A DNA stretch of 9,191 nucleotides from Nitrosopumilales archaeon (lineage in GTDB: Archaea > Thermoproteota > Nitrososphaeria > Nitrososphaerales > Nitrososphaeraceae). The notes below the pieces were generated by a model. The model was not told the origin of the DNA. It made no database searches and saw only the letters and a program-made list of their open reading frames with translations. The translations under genes and the position numbers were made by a program. Shown here in pieces: positions 6,415 to 9,191 of this stretch; the stretch's first letter is position 1, and every line of letters begins with the position of its first letter. The DNA lies in assembly GCA_009665115.1 (NCBI GenBank), contig WJXE01000060.1, positions 1 through 9,191 on the forward strand. Direction: 5' to 3'.

Positions 6415-7156
6415 AATCCCCGGTGATGTTTTCTCTTCTCCATGTCTGGTTGATGATGCGATAATAGTTGTCGGTTCTATGAATAATGGTATCTACGCTC
6501 TAGAAGGATACAATGGGAATGTTCGGTGGAAGTTCGAAACCGGTGGGGAAGTCTGGTCCTCTCCATCATATAATGGAAATGAGATTTTCATAGGATCTGA
6601 TGATGGTTTCCTTTATTGTTTAGATATAGATGGGAAATTGCAGTGGAAAACAAAATTGAATGGCAAGATTAGATCATCATCACCATGTTTATCGTTTGAC
6701 GAAGGTCAAAGTCCCTCAGTATACATAGGTACTTACAATGGGGGGATGTTTTGTTTGAATCAATCTACTGGAATGATAAGATGGAGTAAACAGATTCCAG
6801 AACCTGTTATGGCTTCTCCTGCTACAATAAAAGATAAGGTCTTCTTTGCTGCATCAGATAAGAGAATATACTGTTTTCAGGTCAAAGACGGCTCAAGGAT
6901 ATGGGATTTCGAAACTGGCGATAAAATATGGTCATCACCATCTCTATCGGAATATGCTGGCGTAATGTTTTTCGGGTCCTTAGACTCCCATATTTATGGG
7001 ATAGATATCAATACAGGCAGACAAACTTGGAAATTTCCAACAATGAGTATAGTTGACTCTTCAGCAGCCATTGCAAGTAATATGATGCTAATAGGATCTC
7101 GTGATGGTTTGCTTTATGTTTTTGGGTCAGAAACTACGCCTTCTTACATAAGATGA
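6389..7156 (+). CDS. PQQ-like beta-propeller protein, C-terminal part (frameshifted)
   Basis: This 255-residue frame carries blades three to eight of the propeller begun at 6016. The repeated unit, about 40 residues, is W-(x)n-SSP-(x)n-G(S/T)-(x)n-(Y/F)-C/G-(L/I)-(D/N)-x-x-x-G-x-x-x-W. Its SSP or equivalent triplets are at 16-18, 57-59, 97-99, 142-144, 182-184 and 223-225. Trp residues closing blades are seen at 47, 86, 132, 172 and 214. The ATG at 6389 is inside the reading of the upstream part and has no independent ribosome-binding site. It is therefore probably not a true start; the homologous sequence resumes at about 6407. The end matches a natural final blade (LIGSRDGLLYVFG). Either the gene is a recent pseudogene, or the extra G is a sequencing error, or the ribosome shifts at the G run. 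Confidence 0.8.
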   Translation: MGSRFGGYEIPGDVFSSPCLVDDAIIVVGSMNNGIYALEGYNGNVRWKFETGGEVWSSPSYNGNEIFIGSDDGFLYCLDIDGKLQWKTKLNGKIRSSSPCLSFDEGQSPSVYIGTYNGGMFCLNQSTGMIRWSKQIPEPVMASPATIKDKVFFAASDKRIYCFQVKDGSRIWDFETGDKIWSSPSLSEYAGVMFFGSLDSHIYGIDINTGRQTWKFPTMSIVDSSAAIASNMMLIGSRDGLLYVFGSETTPSYIR

Positions 7157-7157
7157 C

Positions 7158-7376
7158 CTAAGATGTGATTACTCTGCTGATAATTTTAAAGTGATTTTCT
7201 GCTTGAATGTCAGCGTGGTATGTGCTGTTTCCATCACCATAGGTAACGAAAACACAAAAATAGGTACTGATCACTGGAACAACCTTAATACTGTCTTTCT
7301 CCACAATATCTTTTTCTGTGGGATGATGTCCCCCTCCTCTATCGTCATTCGTTGCACCCAAACTTTGTAGTTGCAC
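7158..7376 (-). CDS. Possible small protein overlapping the secreted-protein gene, hypothetical
   Basis: This 72-codon frame runs from GTG 7374-7376 to TAG 7158-7160. The second half is protein-like, with beta-strand-forming segments IKVVPVISTYFCVFVTYGDG and HADIQAENHFKIISRVITS and well-behaved codons. It overlaps the last 32 bases of the secreted four-Cys gene in another frame. The true start may be inside, for example the GTG in DIVEKDSIK. It could be a third gene of the minus-strand cluster, or the C-terminal half of a protein separated from its N-terminus by a frameshift. No family was recognised. Only two bases separate its stop from the converging propeller stop. Confidence 0.38.
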   Translation of the reverse strand: MQLQSLGATNDDRGGGHHPTEKDIVEKDSIKVVPVISTYFCVFVTYGDGNSTYHADIQAENHFKIISRVITS

Positions 7377-7716
7377 ATAATGAGTTAAATCCTGTGTTAT
7401 AGCCTTGAATGCATTGATTCAGACGAGTTCCATTTAAATTAGCACACGCTGCTCCAGCATCCCTGATTCCTACGCTCCCATCAATTTTTCCTGCCTTATT
7501 GCCTGTCATGTAGTCTGCTGATGAATTGGATTTAGATTCTTGTGTTGTTATGTTAGTAGGCTTACTGTGTGAAGAGCTGCTTGAAAGTGTAGATGATGAC
7601 GATTTTGAATCGGTCGTTTCGATATTTGAAGATGACGCGTACACCATTGTTGTTGATGCTGTAACTAAGAAGGTAAATATTATTATGACTGCTGCCAAGA
7701 AACTACCACTGGTCAT
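7345..7716 (-). CDS. Small secreted Ser-rich protein with four Cys
   Basis: This 123-residue protein has a clear signal peptide. Residues 5-22 are hydrophobic and cleavage after VYA at residue 27 fits signal peptidase. A Ser/Thr-rich linker (28-68) follows, with runs such as SSSSTLSSSSS that would be exposed and possibly glycosylated. The compact C-terminal domain has four Cys (91, 102, 114, 121) in AACANLNGTRLNQC and GFNSLCATTKFGC, able to make two disulfides outside the cell. AGGAGG lies nine bases before the ATG, the strongest ribosome-binding site in the window. The ATG overlaps the stop of the upstream ORF (ATGA), suggesting translational coupling. No specific function is known to me. 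It resembles the short exported proteins common in Nitrososphaeria, which is an impression rather than a database result. Confidence 0.75.
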   Translation of the reverse strand: MTSGSFLAAVIIIFTFLVTASTTMVYASSSNIETTDSKSSSSTLSSSSSHSKPTNITTQESKSNSSADYMTGNKAGKIDGSVGIRDAGAACANLNGTRLNQCIQGYNTGFNSLCATTKFGCNE

Positions 7717-7916
7717 TTCTCATTTCCTCCTATAGTATTTTCTTTATTTAAGCCTCTTGTTATTTCAAATTTGCTATTGCCACAAAAATATAGACTAGCA
7801 AAATAGTCATGACCTTCTACGCCTTTACCCCACTTCACGCATGTTTGGTTTTTGTTGTTATTATTCAATTTTTTTAATGCTCCATAAATCCATTCTTCGT
7901 ACCCAGAGCGTTTCAA
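7713..7916 (-). CDS. Small hypothetical protein, overlapping start/stop with the secreted gene
   Basis: This 67-codon frame has TTG as its first start. It reads SGYEEWIYGALKKL, then TCVKWGKGVEGHDYFASLYF and a Cys (residues 26 and 45 are Cys). The composition is that of a folded domain rather than chance. The frame is open upstream to 7937 and would add NGDGKRD before the TTG, then meets TAG at 7938-7940. The gene may therefore be 5'-truncated or use a non-standard start; GGTGA lies about 13 bases before the TTG. Its TGA overlaps the ATG of the secreted four-Cys gene (ATGA), so the two probably share a transcript. No signal peptide is visible in what remains. Family and function are not recognised. 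Confidence 0.42.
   Translation of the reverse strand: MKRSGYEEWIYGALKKLNNNNKNQTCVKWGKGVEGHDYFASLYFCGNSKFEITRGLNKENTIGGNEK
7726..7731 (-). promoter_or_regulatory. Strong ribosome-binding site of the secreted four-Cys protein
   Basis: AGGAGG on the minus strand lies nine bases before the ATG at 7714-7716, inside the end of the upstream overlapping ORF. It fixes the start of the secreted protein. Confidence 0.7.
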
Positions 7917-7949
7917 ATCCCTTTTACCGTCACCATTCTAGTGGTATAA

Positions 7950-8213
7950 TTGTTGCAGTTCAGATATAACAGGACTACGGGTGTAATAATTGTTGTGGGA
8001 TTTATTCTTGCAGCAGTTATAGCCGGAATTGGTGTTGTTTCAGCGTTAACTATCTCATCATCAGGCCATACTTTTTCTTAAAGCAATGTGGAGAAACACC
8101 GATGAAGATTTTTGATGATGCAGATATGCCAAAATATATTATTGGTCCTTGGCTACAAAGTTATTCCAGTAAATCCAACGACAACTGAGGTTACGGTTAC
8201 CAGCTGCGCATGA
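7950..8213 (+). pseudogene. Frameshifted gene for a small membrane-anchored or secreted protein
   Basis: Frame from TTG 7950/7953 reads a short basic N-terminus (LQFRYNRTTG) then a strong hydrophobic helix, VIIVVGFILAAVIAGIGVV, and SALTISSSGHTFS before TAA at 8079-8081. The sense continues in a second frame from 8081 with KQCGETPMKIFDDADMPKYI and IGP. It then returns to the first frame at about 8151 with GYKVIPVNPTTTEVTVTSC, Ala and TGA at 8211-8213. Two indels of opposite effect, near the T5 run at 8072-8076 and near 8145-8155, would explain this. The restored product would be about 87 residues: an N-terminal membrane anchor or signal peptide and an extracellular domain with two Cys. No ribosome-binding site is seen before the TTG. 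It is divergent from the small-ORF cluster. No family was recognised. Confidence 0.6.
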
Positions 8214-8246
8214 GAAAACATCATACTAAATTGAGTTTAATCATGA

Positions 8247-8263
8247 TTAGACATTCTGTCTAA
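8247..8263. repeat. Tight hairpin between converging genes
   Basis: TTAGACA (8247-8253) and TGTCTAA (8257-8263) form a perfect 7-bp stem with a 3-base loop. It lies between the end of the frameshifted plus-strand gene (8213) and the end of the DUF1348 gene (8341, minus). That placement suits a bidirectional transcript-end structure, though no long T-run follows. Confidence 0.4.
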
Positions 8264-8306
8264 CTACATCTAGTGGTAGTAGTTATGGGTCTTCAAGTGC
8301 ATCAGA

Positions 8307-8322
8307 AAATCGTTTTCGATTT
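8307..8322 (-). terminator. Possible transcript-end hairpin of the DUF1348 gene
   Basis: AAATCG and CGATTT form a 6-bp stem with a 4-base loop, starting 18 bases after the DUF1348 stop codon on the minus strand. The stem ends in TTT followed by TCTG. Archaeal termination relies mainly on T-rich stretches, so this is tentative. Confidence 0.3.
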
Positions 8323-8340
8323 CGATCAGGAGCTTGGTTG

Positions 8341-8763
8341 CTACCAACGATAGCGCCTCTCTAATTCCTTGATAGGATAGTCATTAGCACTCATATCGCG
8401 TATGCGCATGAGGCCATTATCATCAAATTCCCAATGTTCATTACCATGAGTACGCATCCATCGATTTGGATTATCCGCATCTCTCCACTCGTACTCAAAT
8501 CTTACAGAAATACGATTTTCAGTATAGCACCAAAGTTCCTTCATCAGACGATAATCCAATTCTTTAGCCCATTTACGTTTTAGGAATTCTATTATTGCTT
8601 GTCTACCTGTGAAGAATTCTGTCCGATTACGCCACCGAGAATCAGGAGTATAAGCTTGGGCTACGTGCTCTGGATTGCGTGTATTCCATGCATCTTGAGC
8701 AGCTTTGACTTTTGCACGAGCTGTTTCTTCATTGAAAGGAGGTTTGATAGGACTATTGATCAT
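8341..8763 (-). CDS. NTF2-like protein, DUF1348 family
   Basis: This 140-residue protein matches the DUF1348 branch of the NTF2/SnoaL-like fold along its whole length. It has DAWNTRNPEHVAQAYTPDSR (24-43), then WRNRTEFF, KRKWAKELDYRLMKELW (62-78), ISVRFEYEWRD (85-95), GNEHWEFDDNGLMRIRD (107-123) and NDYPI (127-131). The cone-shaped fold encloses a pocket for a small molecule; DUF1348 members are cytoplasmic and their substrate is not established. The ATG follows GAGGT at about 13 bases, slightly long. The protein stops at RRYRW, whereas as I recall family members continue about 15-20 residues with a WPxGRRPxDHP-type tail, so the C-terminus may be shortened. It stands alone; the upstream 400 bases contain no recognised partner. 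Family assignment is firm. Confidence 0.92.
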   Translation of the reverse strand: MINSPIKPPFNEETARAKVKAAQDAWNTRNPEHVAQAYTPDSRWRNRTEFFTGRQAIIEFLKRKWAKELDYRLMKELWCYTENRISVRFEYEWRDADNPNRWMRTHGNEHWEFDDNGLMRIRDMSANDYPIKELERRYRW

Positions 8764-9191
8764 TCCACTTTAGCCTACCTCTGTCATTACATTTGATTTA
8801 TGCGATTGCCTGAGAAATGGGGGTGTAATTCTTCCTACTTTTCATAATCTCCTTTAAGTGCAAACTGGTTGTGATTGTTGAATTCGTTGTTAATCAATCT
8901 AAAAGTATCATACCTCTATCTTTCCTAGTATAAAGAATTGCAGACTTTGGAGTCTTTACATAATGGGGTTTGATTAATGTAGCATTGAAAGAAAAGAAAG
9001 GAGCGCCACCACCAACTTTAGCAGATTCTCTCAAACGTACAATTTACATTTGTATCATGCTTCAAGTACCCACCGATAGGCCTTGGGATTATACTTTGCA
9101 GGTCACATTTGCGTCTCCAATACCAACAACGCTGCTTTGTTCCTTGTTCTTACTATACGTTTATTAACAAAATAGTTACCATATACAAAAT
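8764..9191. other. Stretch without a recognised gene
   Basis: About 430 bases hold the upstream region of the DUF1348 gene and a small hairpin, AGACT-TTGG-AGTCT (8942-8955). A TTG-started 65-codon plus-strand frame at 8970-9167 has no family resemblance, and I do not call it a gene. No tRNA or mobile-element end was seen. Confidence 0.4.

Noticed and set aside
8970..9167. 65-codon plus-strand frame starting at TTG
   Set aside because: No ribosome-binding site beyond a short G run, no domain or signal resemblance, and ordinary chance length for this composition.
1..9191. CRISPR array, insertion sequence or attachment site
   Set aside because: No regularly spaced direct repeats, transposase motifs or flanking terminal repeats with target duplications were found on either strand.

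Overview
The window looks like archaeal chromosome, most likely from a soil-type ammonia-oxidising thaumarchaeon (Nitrososphaeria, Nitrosocosmicus-like). This is inferred, not proven. The pointers are an AT-rich sequence with low coding density, a family X DNA polymerase preceded by a GGTGA ribosome-binding site, the decayed remains of a transcription factor B (TFB) gene, small Ser-rich secreted proteins, and a stand-alone cupin, MOSC protein and PQQ-type propeller. No rRNA, tRNA, CRISPR array or insertion sequence was recognised.

Layout. The first 150 bases are the C-terminus of a NodU/CmcH-type carbamoyltransferase (+). A MOSC-domain protein (-, 313-1140) and a small cupin (-, 1517-1882) follow, with a possible 50-residue Cys-containing ORF (+, 1297-1449) between them. 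The cupin start codon sits at the edge of a perfect 9-bp inverted repeat. From 1883 to 3561 the DNA is nearly gene-free. It holds several hairpins, one Cys/His-rich small ORF (+, 2868-3098) and weak traces of eroded coding sequence. DNA polymerase X (-, 3562-5382) is the largest intact gene. Upstream of it, 5440-5823 (+) is a decayed TFB gene. Next is an eight-bladed PQQ-like beta-propeller (+, 6016-7156), split by a single-base frameshift in a run of five Gs. A cluster of small overlapping minus-strand ORFs (7158-7937) includes a secreted Ser-rich, four-Cys protein. A membrane-anchored small gene (+, 7950-8213) is broken by two frameshifts that restore the frame. An NTF2-like DUF1348 protein (-, 8341-8763) precedes a final unassigned stretch.

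How the genes relate. No metabolic pathway links them. The intact genes are housekeeping or accessory singletons: PolX for base-excision-type repair, a MOSC protein for probable molybdenum-cofactor-dependent sulfur or N-oxide chemistry, and cupin and NTF2-like folds of unknown substrate. The notable feature is the number of broken genes. The TFB remnant, the split propeller and the frameshifted membrane protein lie within about 2.8 kb, next to a cluster of overlapping small secreted-type ORFs. This is either a region of active gene decay or a draft assembly with residual indels. The TFB remnant carries stops, substitutions and deletions, so it is true decay. The propeller break is one base in a homopolymer and could be an error.
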